Origin: Pseudomonas sp. SLFW | GTDB taxonomy: Bacteria > Pseudomonadota > Gammaproteobacteria > Pseudomonadales > Pseudomonadaceae | Assembly: GCF_009905615.1 (NCBI RefSeq) | Contig: NZ_JAAAKW010000004.1 | Coordinates: 405,443 to 469,442, forward strand | Reading direction: 5' to 3' | Length of the DNA: 64,000 nt | Shown here: positions 12,401-21,091 of the stretch, one piece after another | Numbering within the stretch: the stretch's first letter is position 1 | Layout of the letters: each line of letters opens with the position of its first letter | Translations under genes and position numbers: made by a program | The notes under the pieces: generated by a model | The model's database searches: none | The model's input: the letters and a program-made list of their open reading frames with translations, nothing else | What the model was told of the DNA's origin: nothing

Positions 12401-13673
12401 TCTGGTCCGCAGCAATGTGTTCACCCAGTTGGACTGGCGGGCGACGCGTTTGTGGTCGCTGTTGGAACTGAGCTTCAGCAAGGATGTGATTCTGTCCAAA
12501 CAGGGCAGCCTGGAGCTTAAATCATTGCGCACGGACGACCGCCTCCACGCGGCCGTCAGTTCGCAGATCGAGCTGGAAAAACCCAACGATTACACCCTCG
12601 CCGAGCAGATCGACGTGTTGGAGAGCTCGTTGCGGGAATACGATCGGGGCATCCTTATCGCTGTGTGCGCCCAGCAAAGCGTGCCCGAAGCGTTCGAACC
12701 CGTGCGATTCACCCGGTTTCTGGACGAATTCGGCTGGATCGCCGACCGGGCGGAAAAACGCTTGTCGGATCTGATCCGTGAAAGCACCGAGCCTGTGGCG
12801 CGTCCTGTGGATTACGCGCCACGCGTTCGGCAGCCGCGCAAACGGGTGTTCAAGACCCGCGCCCACCGCACGTTGGTGGGGCAGTTGCGCGAAGGCGAAC
12901 CCGACATGCCGGGTGCGGTGGTCGATGTCACGCAATCCATGGGCAACACCGTGATCGAGACGTACCACCTGCATGAGAACGGGGAGTGGGTCGAGGTTAA
13001 TACGGTCGCGCCTGCTCAACCTGAAAAGCCCGTGCCTGTGGTGGCACTGGCGGAACTCAAACGTCAGGCGACCTCGTTGTTGGAGCGCGTCGAGGCAGAC
13101 ATTGCCAACGCCCGGCGTCAGTCGAAAAAAGCGGATGAGCCTGCGGACATGCAGGACATCCTGACCCACAAGGCCGACCGGCTGACGGCGCTCGCGGAAA
13201 AGCTCACGAGCGCGGGGGCCGGTGACGAAGCGGCTCAGATTCAGGTGAGCGCGTTGCGGGCGTCTGCCTCCCGGCTGGTGGAGGAGGGACGGACCTTGCG
13301 CATCGCGATGATCAAGGCGCAACCGCCGACGGCGGGACGTCTCGCCTGGTTGGCTCAGGAACGTGAGGTGGACATCGCCCGGTTCGAGGGACGCAAGAAT
13401 ATGTCAGGCGCCAAACGAAACGATTTCCTGCAGGAATACGTGATTCGTGACGCGGATCAGCGGGTGCTGTGGTGGGCGCATTTTCATTACGCCAGTGAAA
13501 ACGCGGCAGCCGAGGCGTTCACCGCTGCTCACCTGAAACGCCCGGAGCAGCGGTTTGTGGGGTACAAGGCGCAGGTCAAGGCGGCGAAGGAGAGCAAGGA
13601 CGTGATTCGCGTGTACCGCAGCGCCATCGGCAAGGAGATCGCGCAGCGGTTGTTTCTGAGCCTCGCGGGCTAG
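9471..13673 (+). CDS. Large dermonecrotic-toxin-domain (DUF6543-like) protein
   Basis: The product has 1400 residues from ATG 9471; an in-frame upstream extension to 9297 looks non-coding. Residues about 295-410 carry the pattern I know from Pseudomonas proteins annotated with a dermonecrotic/TcdA-TcdB pore-forming domain (QRMSVAHFALGNL, then DYLKQLVVRADIGRAYP and LKALEQKLRGEGGLTDAGYR). A hydrophobic region at about 590-645 (MPFLSGAVGNALWLVQLM; WTALLLTVSMMLMH) could be a membrane-inserting hairpin. Residues 840-1200 are charged and helical. The last 100 residues hold VLWWAHFHYAS, also recurrent in this family. No signal peptide is seen, so export would need a type VI, III or similar route; none is nearby. 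It stops one base before the convergent neighbour. No immunity gene is obvious. Toxin function is inference from family resemblance. Confidence 0.65.
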   Translation: MTDKFDLIDLFSRRPSLSEQARDSLRAALTSYFPDVHLDPDVAVVTGQAENGEARTATLTACLQRFFASGQTPRWKSGADALVVDPAASLAPAPSGDMEALAILVDTVSLGLLDDFTGSLIAFWDRAGADGATPCTRLANALAQRRPENTDASVFEQQALAILDAQLADLQAIPSLGLNDFDEIERYVAKTTDILPWLSDAQDAAITRHLSRFEQVPDWLSRASSADRLDFSRRLAALAVVNARAAGRCWDDDVPPLLDYARKTLQDLMRGDHPDVTWLTLDDVTVHIDKVVAVPVPSAGQFIPIGSIEHQRMSVAHFALGNLCSVPSGTIVLSLRDGGPLPRWLTIDYLKQLVVRADIGRAYPTLVRQYLMTNPVEVSRRQRLFGDQLRVQLPLKALEQKLRGEGGLTDAGYRRVCSLFERSAAHAGSDTVLRPLAWVAQPGAVADDVCNQFVIGTSDTAVGPFVLYRPLAPMPLMEFAAWPELRAAIATTGELQGDALVWMTDHGRQRYANGGFDQPHIVRFGLGSDFAPIENPAPAQLAVANVDGDVLVALFNANARALVELADRESVSNAESRWAMIQRAGWLGLDLVMPFLSGAVGNALWLVQLMSAVDQVLVARKRAVGHPERQAWTALLLTVSMMLMHEGFVPRLRTPRAEVAEGEATRAGHGPTEAPETVDGESQATALTPLLDFSWSSVRHRLTPAQARDLERLKVTPEPDLGAPSAERDSEGLYLHDGQWHARLDSGVYRVAFKDEDVRVIDPRSSAIVGPRLRRTGGRWTLDLSLGLRGGGPKRNARQVALENAAKLKAVTEREAVLDQHQVVLFRRFVGWNKTCRGAKAQLPGTLYDLIETDLNELKAIVEERQRLQASLRPADRAPETTVAKDLQALVRRIAFYEGVLLQNLVKLARNQMDRLEAVSLSAVTQENVDGYVALFEDMLQIEERGTQWSGLRESLWQQLRDVPKVGEKIWHDEVLDLVRSNVFTQLDWRATRLWSLLELSFSKDVILSKQGSLELKSLRTDDRLHAAVSSQIELEKPNDYTLAEQIDVLESSLREYDRGILIAVCAQQSVPEAFEPVRFTRFLDEFGWIADRAEKRLSDLIRESTEPVARPVDYAPRVRQPRKRVFKTRAHRTLVGQLREGEPDMPGAVVDVTQSMGNTVIETYHLHENGEWVEVNTVAPAQPEKPVPVVALAELKRQATSLLERVEADIANARRQSKKADEPADMQDILTHKADRLTALAEKLTSAGAGDEAAQIQVSALRASASRLVEEGRTLRIAMIKAQPPTAGRLAWLAQEREVDIARFEGRKNMSGAKRNDFLQEYVIRDADQRVLWWAHFHYASENAAAEAFTAAHLKRPEQRFVGYKAQVKAAKESKDVIRVYRSAIGKEIAQRLFLSLAG

Positions 13674-13674
13674 C

Positions 13675-14241
13675 TTATTTAAGCAGGGCGTCGCGCAGGT
13701 CAGTCGACAGACCGTCCGGCGCCAGCCAGATCGCGAAATACACCTTTGCCAGCTCAGGGTCGGGGCTGGCAAAGATCACCTTGCCATTGCGCGTCAGGTT
13801 CAAGCCATCGGTGCGGTCCCAGGTCAGGTCGTAACGGTCGCCTTTGACGATGTTCTGGAAGCTTTGGTGCAGGCGGTCGAGTTCGGGTTTCAAACGAACG
13901 AGGGTGTCTTGCGGCTGTTGTTTTTCGAGGGCCGCGTTGGCGGCCTTGATCACGTCCTGGCGGTCGATGTCCCGAAAATAATACAGCTCAAGTTTCTGGG
14001 GTGACTGGGTGAAGGCAGCCTGTTTGGCGCTGATTGAAGGCTCGGCATAAAAGGCGGCGGCGTAAACGTCGGTCCAGAGGTAGGTGAGTATCGCCTGGTT
14101 CTTGCGCTCCAGCGCCGGGGAATGGCCGTCGAGCCGGGCAGGGAAGTTGGCCTGCTTGAGCAAGTCCGCCTGAGACGCCATGGCCATCGGGCTGGCGAAC
14201 GCGGCAAGCAGGAGCATCCAGTGAATGAGGCGGTAGCGCAT
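13675..14241 (-). CDS. Chalcone-isomerase-fold periplasmic protein
   Basis: This 188-residue protein starts at ATG 14241 (MRYRLIHWMLLLAAF) with a signal peptide ending near AMA-SQAD. The body (ILTYLWTDVYAAAFYAEP, LELYYFRDIDRQDVIKAAN, GKVIFASPDPELAKVYFAIW) matches the bacterial chalcone-isomerase-like family, small periplasmic proteins with the CHI fold but no established reaction. A longer upstream frame exists but lies in REP-like and non-coding sequence. It is convergent with the toxin-like gene with a single base between the stops and no terminator, so the two transcripts must overlap. Its function is unknown. Confidence 0.75.
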   Translation of the reverse strand: MRYRLIHWMLLLAAFASPMAMASQADLLKQANFPARLDGHSPALERKNQAILTYLWTDVYAAAFYAEPSISAKQAAFTQSPQKLELYYFRDIDRQDVIKAANAALEKQQPQDTLVRLKPELDRLHQSFQNIVKGDRYDLTWDRTDGLNLTRNGKVIFASPDPELAKVYFAIWLAPDGLSTDLRDALLK

Positions 14242-14749
14242 GAGGGTGTCTTCTGTGGCGAGGGGGGTAAGGTAAGGGTATGACATTTTTAGCGGTGCGC
14301 GGTGCGGCGGGGTATGCAAACGGCCTACGCTATTCGCACAGACATGGCGGAGCATCTCCAGCGACCGATAGATTTTTCGCGAATAAATTCGCTCCCACAG
14401 TGAAGAACGCGTCCTGCCTGATGCCGAGTCGCGCCGTCGAATCCCTGTCGTTGTACGGCAAAAAACGCCCTCCACGCCTCAACCCCACAAAAAATGCAGC
14501 TTTTATTGGGATTCCCCCCACCAACACATTTATCATCCGCACCCATTGGGCATTTTCCGCGCCTCACGAGGGTGACGAGTGTCACGTAACGCAGACAAAA
14601 TTGGCCTGCGACGCGACCAAGGGTTAATGTTCCCCGCGACGCCGGACGATTAGACTGCGCCGCGAGTTTCGATTCTTCATGCCGCCGGGCGCGGCATGGG
14701 TTAGCCAGAGACGCCAGAGTGGCGCCTCGGCCCGTTCTAAGGAGTACGC
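14242..14749. other. Intergenic region upstream of sthA
   Basis: These 508 bases hold the promoter of the chalcone-isomerase-like gene, one solitary REP arm (14374-14402) and the leader of sthA. The last 100 bases contain short GC-rich inverted words (GCCGCCGGGCGCGGC, and GACGCCAGAGTGGCGCC) just before the sthA ribosome site AAGGAG at 14741-14746. The open frame at 14280-14627 crosses the REP arm and I do not consider it a gene. Confidence 0.5.
14374..14402. repeat. Solitary REP arm
   Basis: TTCGCGAATAAATTCGCTCC followed by CACAG matches one arm of the REPIN elements elsewhere in the window. No matching inverted partner is found within 100 bases on either side, so this is a singlet or a decayed pair. 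Confidence 0.75.
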
Positions 14750-16144
14750 ATGGCTGTCTACAACTACGACGTAGTGGTACTGGGTTCCGGCCCAGCTGGA
14801 GAAGGCGCGGCAATGAACGCCGCCAAGGCTGGGCGCAAGGTAGCCATGGTCGACAGCCGTCGGCAGGTCGGCGGCAACTGCACCCACCTGGGCACGATCC
14901 CGTCCAAGGCGTTGCGTCACTCGGTCAAGCAGATCATCCAGTTCAACACCAACCCGATGTTCCGGGCCATTGGCGAGCCGCGCTGGTTTTCGTTCCCGGA
15001 CGTGCTGAAAAGCGCTGAAAAAGTCATCAACAAACAGGTCGCGTCCCGCACCGGCTACTACGCCCGTAACCGCGTCGACGTGTTCTTCGGCACCGGCAGC
15101 TTTGCCGACGAGCGCACCGTTGACGTGGTCTGCGACACCGGCGTCGTGGAAAAGTTGGTCGCCAACCAGATCATCATCGCCACCGGCTCACGGCCTTATC
15201 GCCCAGCGGATATCGACTTTTCCCACAAGCGTATCTACGACAGCGACACCATCCTCAGCATCAGCCACACCCCGCGCAAGCTGATCATTTACGGGGCTGG
15301 CGTGATCGGTTGCGAATACGCGTCGATCTTCAGCGGTCTGGGCGTGGACGTCGAGCTGATCGACAACCGTGACCAGTTGCTGAGTTTCCTCGACGCCGAA
15401 ATCTCCCAAGGCTTGAGCTATCACTTCAGCAACAACAACGTGATGGTGCGCCACAACGAAGAATACGAGCGCGTCGAAGGCCTCGAAAACGGCGTGATCC
15501 TGCACCTCAAGTCCGGCAAGAAAGTGAAGGCCGACGCCTTGCTGTGGTGCAACGGTCGGACCGGCAACACCGACAAACTGGGTCTGGAAAACGTCGGCAT
15601 CAAGGCCAATGGCCGTGGCCAGATCGAAGTGGATGAGGAATACCGCACCAGCAAGCCGAACATTTTTGGCGCTGGCGACGTGATTGGCTGGCCGAGTCTG
15701 GCCAGTGCGGCGTACGACCAGGGGCGTTCGGCGTCGGGCAAGGCGGTGGACAACGGCACCTGGCGCTTCGTCAACGACGTGCCGACCGGCATTTACACCA
15801 TCCCGGAAATCAGCTCGATCGGTCAGAACGAACACGACCTGACCCAGGCCAAAGTGCCGTATGAAGTGGGCAAGGCGTTCTTCAAAAGCATGGCTCGCGC
15901 GCAGATCTCCAACGAGCCGGTGGGCATGTTGAAGATCCTGTTCCACCGCGAAACCTTGCAGATTCTCGGCGTGCATTGCTTCGGCGACCAGGCGTCGGAG
16001 ATCGTGCACATCGGTCAGGCGATCATGAGCCAGCCCGGCGAGGCGAATACCCTCAAGTATTTCGTCAATACCACGTTCAACTACCCGACCATGGCCGAAG
16101 CCTATCGGGTCGCGGCGTACGACGGCCTCAACCGGCTTTTTTGA
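14750..16144 (+). CDS. sthA: Soluble pyridine nucleotide transhydrogenase SthA
   Basis: This 464-residue cytosolic flavoprotein moves hydride between NADPH and NAD+. The N-terminal FAD fold is [19 protein letters not shown]. The redox region reads [17 protein letters not shown], with only one of the two cysteines found in other flavin disulfide reductases, which is typical for SthA. A second Rossmann motif ([20 protein letters not shown]) binds NAD(P), [15 protein letters not shown] is the second FAD contact, and the dimerisation domain follows. The ribosome site AAGGAG lies 3-8 bases before the ATG. It is monocistronic and convergent with the GDPD gene. Confidence 0.97.
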   Translation: MAVYNYDVVVLGSGPAGEGAAMNAAKAGRKVAMVDSRRQVGGNCTHLGTIPSKALRHSVKQIIQFNTNPMFRAIGEPRWFSFPDVLKSAEKVINKQVASRTGYYARNRVDVFFGTGSFADERTVDVVCDTGVVEKLVANQIIIATGSRPYRPADIDFSHKRIYDSDTILSISHTPRKLIIYGAGVIGCEYASIFSGLGVDVELIDNRDQLLSFLDAEISQGLSYHFSNNNVMVRHNEEYERVEGLENGVILHLKSGKKVKADALLWCNGRTGNTDKLGLENVGIKANGRGQIEVDEEYRTSKPNIFGAGDVIGWPSLASAAYDQGRSASGKAVDNGTWRFVNDVPTGIYTIPEISSIGQNEHDLTQAKVPYEVGKAFFKSMARAQISNEPVGMLKILFHRETLQILGVHCFGDQASEIVHIGQAIMSQPGEANTLKYFVNTTFNYPTMAEAYRVAAYDGLNRLF

Positions 16145-16148
16145 GCGG

Positions 16149-16179
16149 CTCCGGCCGGTGGCCTGAGCCGGCCGGGGAG
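16149..16179. terminator. GC-rich hairpin between convergent sthA and GDPD genes
   Basis: CTCCGGCCGG and CCGGCCGGGGAG face each other around TGGCCTGAG. It lies in the 42-base gap between two convergent stops, so a terminator role is likely, but there is no clean T run on either side. Confidence 0.4.
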
Positions 16180-16186
16180 ACCGATT

Positions 16187-16909
16187 TCAGTAATTCCCGA
16201 GGGTGGCGCTGGCCAAACCGGGAAAGTCTGTAATCAGGCTGTCAACGCCGAAGTCGGCGAGTCTGCGCATGAGCGCGGGCTCGTTGACGGTCCAGACGGA
16301 CACATGCAGGCCCAGGGTCTGTGCTTTCTTCAGGCGCTCGGGCGTGCAGTGCGTCCAGTTCAGCGCCAGAATCTCGCAGCCATAACTCGTGGCGACCTTC
16401 AACGGGTCGAGCCACGCGTATTCCGCCACCAGCCCTCGCGACAGGTCCGGGGTCAGCTCCAGCGCCGCCTTGAGCACTTCCCGCGAACTCGACGTAATGG
16501 TGACCCTGTCCAGCAGACCGTGACGTTGCGCCATCTCGCGGATCGCCAATACGGTCGTGGCCGCTCGGGTGCGTGACGCGCTCTTGACTTCCAGTTGCCA
16601 GTGGTCGAAATCGCATTTCTCGAACAGCTCTTCCAGGCGCGGAATCGGGCACGGATTGACCCAGCCCGGGCCGCCCTTGCGCGCGTCGTAGGTCACCAGG
16701 TCCTTCGCATCATGCTCGACCACTTTGCCGCGCCGGTCGGTGGTGCGCTTCAGGGTCGGGTCGTGGATGACCATCAGTTCGCCGTCACGGGACAGGTGCA
16801 GGTCCAGTTCACAACGCTTGACCCCGTGCTTCAGGCATTCCTGAAAGCTGGTGAGGGTGTTCTCCGGTGCTTCGCCTTTAGCGCCGCGGTGGCCATAGAT
16901 AAGGGTCAC
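16187..16909 (-). CDS. Glycerophosphodiester phosphodiesterase
   Basis: The 240-residue enzyme starts at GTG 16909, chosen because AAGGAG (minus strand) lies five bases upstream; an open frame extends further but has no coding character. It hydrolyses glycerophosphodiesters to sn-glycerol-3-phosphate and an alcohol. The signature is complete: TLIYGHRGAKGEAPENTL, then ELDLHLSRDGELMVIHD with the metal and catalytic Glu, Asp and His, and LQLEVK-like HWQLEVKSAS. No signal peptide is present, so it is the cytoplasmic UgpQ-like type. In pseudomonads it commonly sits between sthA and a PilZ gene, as here. Confidence 0.93.
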   Translation of the reverse strand: MTLIYGHRGAKGEAPENTLTSFQECLKHGVKRCELDLHLSRDGELMVIHDPTLKRTTDRRGKVVEHDAKDLVTYDARKGGPGWVNPCPIPRLEELFEKCDFDHWQLEVKSASRTRAATTVLAIREMAQRHGLLDRVTITSSSREVLKAALELTPDLSRGLVAEYAWLDPLKVATSYGCEILALNWTHCTPERLKKAQTLGLHVSVWTVNEPALMRRLADFGVDSLITDFPGLASATLGNY

Positions 16910-16949
16910 AAATACTCCTTGAATTACGAAGGCGCCTACAGGCTCAAAA

Positions 16950-17537
16950 TCAGGATGGATCAGGGGTGTTTTGCTCTCGGGCCAGGCGTCGTTGCGCGGC
17001 TTGTCGTTGCAGGATGTGTCTGGCCAGGAGCTGTCGCTGGGCATCGCTCAGCTCGACCCACTCGGTGCCGATCTCGAAATCGCCAAGGGTGAGGGACTGG
17101 GATTGCGTGACCCTGGCCCGCAGCATCATCCCGGACGCCTGGGGCATGAGCACCATTTTGACCGACAACAGGCTGCCGACGGGGAAGGGCTGGTGAGCGT
17201 TAAATTGCAGGCCGCCCTCGGACATGATCACTTTTTGCGGAGCGCCGAGCTTGCCTAGAACCGTCTGAGCCACCACTTGACCGAGCAAATCGATGCGTTT
17301 GCTCATGGCCCGCAGGAAGCTGTTGGTGGTACGGTCGCGGTCGTCGAGCTGGCGCAGCAGGTGCTGCGATTCGAACTCGGCGACGTGCAACTCGCTCAGC
17401 AGATCGAAGAGGGTCGAGGTGTCCCGATGAGCGAGCTCATCGACCGAGCCGGACGCTGGAATGCGTTGAATTTCCAGTGCGACGCTGTCCTCGATACGGT
17501 AGTATTCGCGGCGTTCTTCTTCATCTAATGTCGACAT
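16950..17537 (-). CDS. PilZ-domain protein with degenerate c-di-GMP motif
   Basis: The protein has 195 residues. An RxxxR pattern is present at residues 10-14 (RREYYR), but the second PilZ motif appears only at residue 104 onwards as IMSEGGLQF, where the usual Asp/Asn two residues before Ser is Ile. The two motifs are about 90 residues apart, against about 30 in ordinary PilZ domains, with a helical insert between (FDLLSELHVAEFESQHLLRQ). The beta-barrel part is about residues 95-165 (GSLLSVKMVLMPQ; FEIGTEWVELSD). I infer weak or absent c-di-GMP binding. It lies between GDPD and the divergent lolC promoter, the position it holds in other pseudomonads. Confidence 0.8.
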   Translation of the reverse strand: MSTLDEEERREYYRIEDSVALEIQRIPASGSVDELAHRDTSTLFDLLSELHVAEFESQHLLRQLDDRDRTTNSFLRAMSKRIDLLGQVVAQTVLGKLGAPQKVIMSEGGLQFNAHQPFPVGSLLSVKMVLMPQASGMMLRARVTQSQSLTLGDFEIGTEWVELSDAQRQLLARHILQRQAAQRRLAREQNTPDPS

Positions 17538-17663
17538 GGCGAACCCATGGTAGCGGCGGTTGTCAGAGTGATTGCTCTCGTTTGCGACTCAGCGATTCGA
17601 GTGTAAAGCCGCAGGCCCAGGCCCGCCACAAGGACGTTCCCATTCCTCCGAACAAGCCCCTAC

Positions 17664-18914
17664 ATGTTCAGACCTCTTTTTGTATTTATCGGCACGCGTT
17701 ACACCCGTGCAAAACGCCGTAATCATTTTGTCTCCTTCATTTCCCTGACGTCGATGATCGGTCTCGCCCTCGGCGTAGTGGTGATGATAGTCGTGTTATC
17801 GGTCATGAACGGTTTCGATCATGAGATGCGCACCCGCGTCCTCGGCATGGTGCCCCACGCGACCATCGAATCCGGCGACCCGATCAACGACTGGCAAAGC
17901 CTCGCGGCCAAGGTCAAGCAGAACCCTCAGGTCGAAGCCATTGCGCCGTTCACCCAGATGCAGGGTCTGCTGACGAACAACGGCAATGTGCAGAAAATCC
18001 TGCTCAATGCCATCGACCCGGTTCAGGAACGCAAAGTTTCGATTATCGATGGCTTCATGAAACAGGGTCGGCTTGACGACCTGGTGTCAGGCGGCTTCGG
18101 CGTAGTCATCGGCGACAAGGCCGCGACCAAGCTGGGCGTCGGCATCGGCGACAAGGTCACCTTCGTTTCCCCTGAAGTCACGGTCACGCCCGCCGGGATG
18201 TTCCCGCGGATGAAGCGCTTCACCGTGGTCGGCATCTTCCACGTCGGCGCGGGCGAACTCGACGGCTACCTCGGCGTGACCAACCTTCAGGACCTGGCCC
18301 GTCTGCACCGCTGGAAGCCTGATCAGGTGCAGGGGCTGCGCCTGAAATTCACCGACCTGTTCAAGGCGCCGCGCACGGCTTACGACATCGCCCAGAGCCT
18401 CGGCGATCATCAGTATTACTCCCGCGACTGGACCCGCACCCACGGCAACCTGTACCAGGCCATCGGCATGGAGAAATCCATCATCGGCCTGCTCTTGCTG
18501 CTGATCGTGGCGGTGGCGGCGTTCAACATCATTTCGACGCTGGTGATGGTGGTCAACGACAAGCGCGGCGACATCGCGATCCTGCGCACGCTGGGGGCGA
18601 CACCGGGGCAGATCATGGCGATCTTCATGGTGCAGGGCACGGTGATCGGTGTGGTCGGCACGGCGATTGGCGCGGCCGTCGGCATTCTTGCTGCACTGAA
18701 CGTCAGTGCCGCGATCTCGGCGCTGGAAGGCCTGATCGGGCACAAGTTTCTCAACGCGGATGTCTATTTCATCGACTATCTGCCTTCGCAATTGATGACC
18801 AGTGACGTGCTGATGGTATGCGGCGCGGCTTTGGTCCTGAGTTTCCTCGCCACCTTGTATCCCGCCTGGCGTGCCGCGCGCACCCAGCCGGCGGAGGCGC
18901 TACGTTATGAGTGA
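17664..18914 (+). CDS. lolC: Lipoprotein-releasing ABC transporter permease LolC
   Basis: This 416-residue inner-membrane permease belongs to the Lol system, which extracts outer-membrane lipoproteins and hands them to LolA. One membrane helix at residues 25-50 ([19 protein letters not shown]) is followed by a large periplasmic domain. Three C-terminal helices include [20 protein letters not shown] with the coupling sequence [16 protein letters not shown]. It begins with the family start [18 protein letters not shown]. Its stop overlaps the lolD start. LolC and the downstream LolE are close copies, as usual in Pseudomonas. Confidence 0.96.
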   Translation: MFRPLFVFIGTRYTRAKRRNHFVSFISLTSMIGLALGVVVMIVVLSVMNGFDHEMRTRVLGMVPHATIESGDPINDWQSLAAKVKQNPQVEAIAPFTQMQGLLTNNGNVQKILLNAIDPVQERKVSIIDGFMKQGRLDDLVSGGFGVVIGDKAATKLGVGIGDKVTFVSPEVTVTPAGMFPRMKRFTVVGIFHVGAGELDGYLGVTNLQDLARLHRWKPDQVQGLRLKFTDLFKAPRTAYDIAQSLGDHQYYSRDWTRTHGNLYQAIGMEKSIIGLLLLLIVAVAAFNIISTLVMVVNDKRGDIAILRTLGATPGQIMAIFMVQGTVIGVVGTAIGAAVGILAALNVSAAISALEGLIGHKFLNADVYFIDYLPSQLMTSDVLMVCGAALVLSFLATLYPAWRAARTQPAEALRYE

Positions 18915-19605
18915 GTCGCGCATGAGTGATAAAGCTGTACTGAGTTGCCGCAACCTGGGCAAATCCTACGAGGAAGGCCCGGAGTCCGTGGTCGTGCTGT
19001 CGGGCCTGCAGCTGGAGTTGCACCCTGGCGAACGCGTGGCGATTGTCGGCAGTTCCGGCTCCGGCAAAAGTACCTTGCTCAACCTGTTGGGCGGTCTGGA
19101 CACGCCGACCGAGGGCAGCGTATGGCTGGCCGGCGAAGAGTTGTCCGCGCTGAACGAAAAGGCCCGTGGTCTGTTGCGCAACCGGGCGCTGGGTTTCGTG
19201 TACCAGTTCCACCATCTGCTGCCAGAGTTCACCGCGCTGGAGAACGTCTGCATGCCGCTCCTGATCGGCAAGACCCCGATCCCGGAAGCCCGTCAGCGCG
19301 CCACCGCGTTGCTGGAGCGGGTAGGGCTCAAGCACCGCCTGGCGCACAAACCGTCCGAGCTGTCCGGTGGCGAACGCCAGCGGGTGGCCATTGCCCGGGC
19401 GCTGGTCAACCAGCCGGGTCTGGTGATGCTCGACGAACCGACCGGCAACCTCGATTCCCACACGGCCCAAGGCATTCAGGACCTGATGCTGGAGCTCAGC
19501 ACCTCGTCGCGCACCGCGTTTCTGGTGGTGACCCACGACCTGTCGCTGGCTCGCCAGATGGACCGCGTGTGGCGTCTGGAAGAAGGCCGTCTCGTCGAGG
19601 CGTGA
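18907..19605 (+). CDS. lolD: Lipoprotein-releasing ABC transporter ATPase LolD
   Basis: The 232-residue ATPase starts at ATG 18907 and overlaps the end of lolC by 8 bases; GGAGG lies about 10 bases upstream. A second ATG at 18922 is possible. All ABC elements are present: Walker [14 protein letters not shown]-loop [12 protein letters not shown], signature [15 protein letters not shown], Walker [13 protein letters not shown] and the His switch VVTHD. It powers LolCE. Confidence 0.97.
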   Translation: MSESRMSDKAVLSCRNLGKSYEEGPESVVVLSGLQLELHPGERVAIVGSSGSGKSTLLNLLGGLDTPTEGSVWLAGEELSALNEKARGLLRNRALGFVYQFHHLLPEFTALENVCMPLLIGKTPIPEARQRATALLERVGLKHRLAHKPSELSGGERQRVAIARALVNQPGLVMLDEPTGNLDSHTAQGIQDLMLELSTSSRTAFLVVTHDLSLARQMDRVWRLEEGRLVEA

Positions 19606-19614
19606 TGCATTGAA

Positions 19615-19640
19615 CCCGACGCCCGCTTCATGGCGTCGGG
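19615..19640 (+). terminator. Inverted repeat between lolD and lolE
   Basis: CCCGACGCC / GGCGTCGGG with an eight-base loop lies 10 bases after lolD and 30 bases before lolE. It is followed by GTGTTCCTATTT, a weak T tract, so it may be a partial terminator or an mRNA-processing hairpin that sets the ratio of the two permeases. Confidence 0.5.
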
Positions 19641-19670
19641 GTGTTCCTATTTAGCTACGGTGCTCCACGA

Positions 19671-20915
19671 ATGTTCAGACCGTTATCCATCTTCATCGGC
19701 ACGCGATACACGCGGGCCAAGCGGCGCAACCACTTCATCTCATTCATTTCGATGACCTCGATGATCGGGCTGGCGCTGGGCGTGCTGGCGATGATCGTCG
19801 TGCTGTCCGTGATGAACGGCTTTCAGAAGGAAATGAGCTCGCGGATTCTCGGCATGGTGCCCCACGCGGTCATCGACGGGGTCAAGCCGCTGGACGACTG
19901 GAAAGCCGCTGCCGACGCCGCGTTGAAGAACCCGCAAGTCACGGCCGCTGTGCCGTTCACGCAAATGGACGGCATGCTCTCATACAAGGGGTCGATGCAG
20001 CCGATCGAGATCAACGGTGTCGATCCCGCGCTGGAATCCCAAGTGTCCATCGTCACTCAGCACATCGTTCAGGGCCGCCTGCAGGATTTGAAAGCCGGCG
20101 AGTTTGGCGTGGTCATCGGTGAAATCACGGCACGGCGCTTCCGCCTGAACGTGGGCGACAAAATCACCCTGATCGTCCCGGAAATCAGCAGCGATCCGGG
20201 CGGCATCACCCCGCGCCTGCAACGCCTGACCGTGGTCGGCGTGTTCAAGGTCGGCGCCGAGCTTGACGGCTCCATGGCGCTGGTCAACGTGGCCGATGCC
20301 GCGACGATCCAGCGCTGGCAGCCGAATCAGGTGCAGGGCGTACGTCTGGCGCTGACCGATCTGTACGCGGCGCCGCAGGTTTCGACCGCCATCGCGGGCA
20401 GTTTGGGCGCGGACTACAAGGCCGATGACTGGACCCACACACAGGGCAGTCTGTTCAGCGCGATGAAAATGGAAAAGACCATGATCGGTCTGCTGTTGCT
20501 GATGATCGTCGCCGTCGCGGCCTTCAACATCATCGCCACGCTGATCATGGTGGTGAACGACAAGGGCGCCGACATCGCAATCCTGCGCACCCTCGGCGCG
20601 ACGCCTCGTCAGATCATGACCATCTTCATGGTGCAAGGCTCGGTGATCGGCGTGATCGGCACGATCATCGGCGGCGTATTGGGCGTGATCGCCGCCATCA
20701 ACGTCAGTCAGTTGGTGGGCTGGGTCGAGCGCGTCACCGGCCAGCACATTTTCACCTCGGACGTGTACTTCATCAGCAACCTGCCATCGCAACTGGAAGG
20801 CAGTGACGTGGTGATGATCTGTGCGGCGGGGCTGATCCTGAGCTTTTTGGCGACCATCTACCCGGCGTACCGCGCCTCGCAGATTCAGCCGGCCCATGCG
20901 TTGCGGTATGAATAG
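19671..20915 (+). CDS. lolE: Lipoprotein-releasing ABC transporter permease LolE
   Basis: This 414-residue protein starts at ATG 19671. An in-frame upstream start at 19641 would add MFLFSYGAPR inside the hairpin region and is unlikely. The topology is the same as LolC: helix [19 protein letters not shown], periplasmic domain, then [20 protein letters not shown] and [19 protein letters not shown]. It forms the second half of the permease pair. The close likeness to LolC, down to the ends [15 protein letters not shown] and ALRYE, points to tandem duplication. Confidence 0.95.
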   Translation: MFRPLSIFIGTRYTRAKRRNHFISFISMTSMIGLALGVLAMIVVLSVMNGFQKEMSSRILGMVPHAVIDGVKPLDDWKAAADAALKNPQVTAAVPFTQMDGMLSYKGSMQPIEINGVDPALESQVSIVTQHIVQGRLQDLKAGEFGVVIGEITARRFRLNVGDKITLIVPEISSDPGGITPRLQRLTVVGVFKVGAELDGSMALVNVADAATIQRWQPNQVQGVRLALTDLYAAPQVSTAIAGSLGADYKADDWTHTQGSLFSAMKMEKTMIGLLLLMIVAVAAFNIIATLIMVVNDKGADIAILRTLGATPRQIMTIFMVQGSVIGVIGTIIGGVLGVIAAINVSQLVGWVERVTGQHIFTSDVYFISNLPSQLEGSDVVMICAAGLILSFLATIYPAYRASQIQPAHALRYE

Positions 20916-20947
20916 GTCTGCCTCGTTGGCTTGGGCGTACGCATAAT

Positions 20948-21038
20948 CTGTGGGAGCGGATTCATTCGCGAAAGTCTTTCTGCCTACAGAGAGGTATCGG
21001 TCGGGAGGCCCCCTCGCGAATGAATTCGCTCCCACAGG
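20948..21038. repeat. REPIN-type repeat pair 2
   Basis: CTGTGGGAGCGGATTCATTC with GCGAAA after it, and the inverted partner CTCGCGAATGAATTCGCTCC with CACAGG. It fills the gap between the convergent lolE and copS genes. Confidence 0.85.
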
Positions 21039-21091
21039 AGATCTGTTTTCACCCGGTTACACCGTGGTGTGTCTGGGGCTGGTGACAGTAC

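Noticed and set aside
14280..14627. 115-codon frame upstream of sthA
   Set aside because: It is built partly from a REP arm and has no plausible start context.
16187..17044. Longer start for the glycerophosphodiesterase
   Set aside because: The extra 45 residues overlap the neighbouring PilZ gene and lack a ribosome site; GTG 16909 has AAGGAG five bases upstream.
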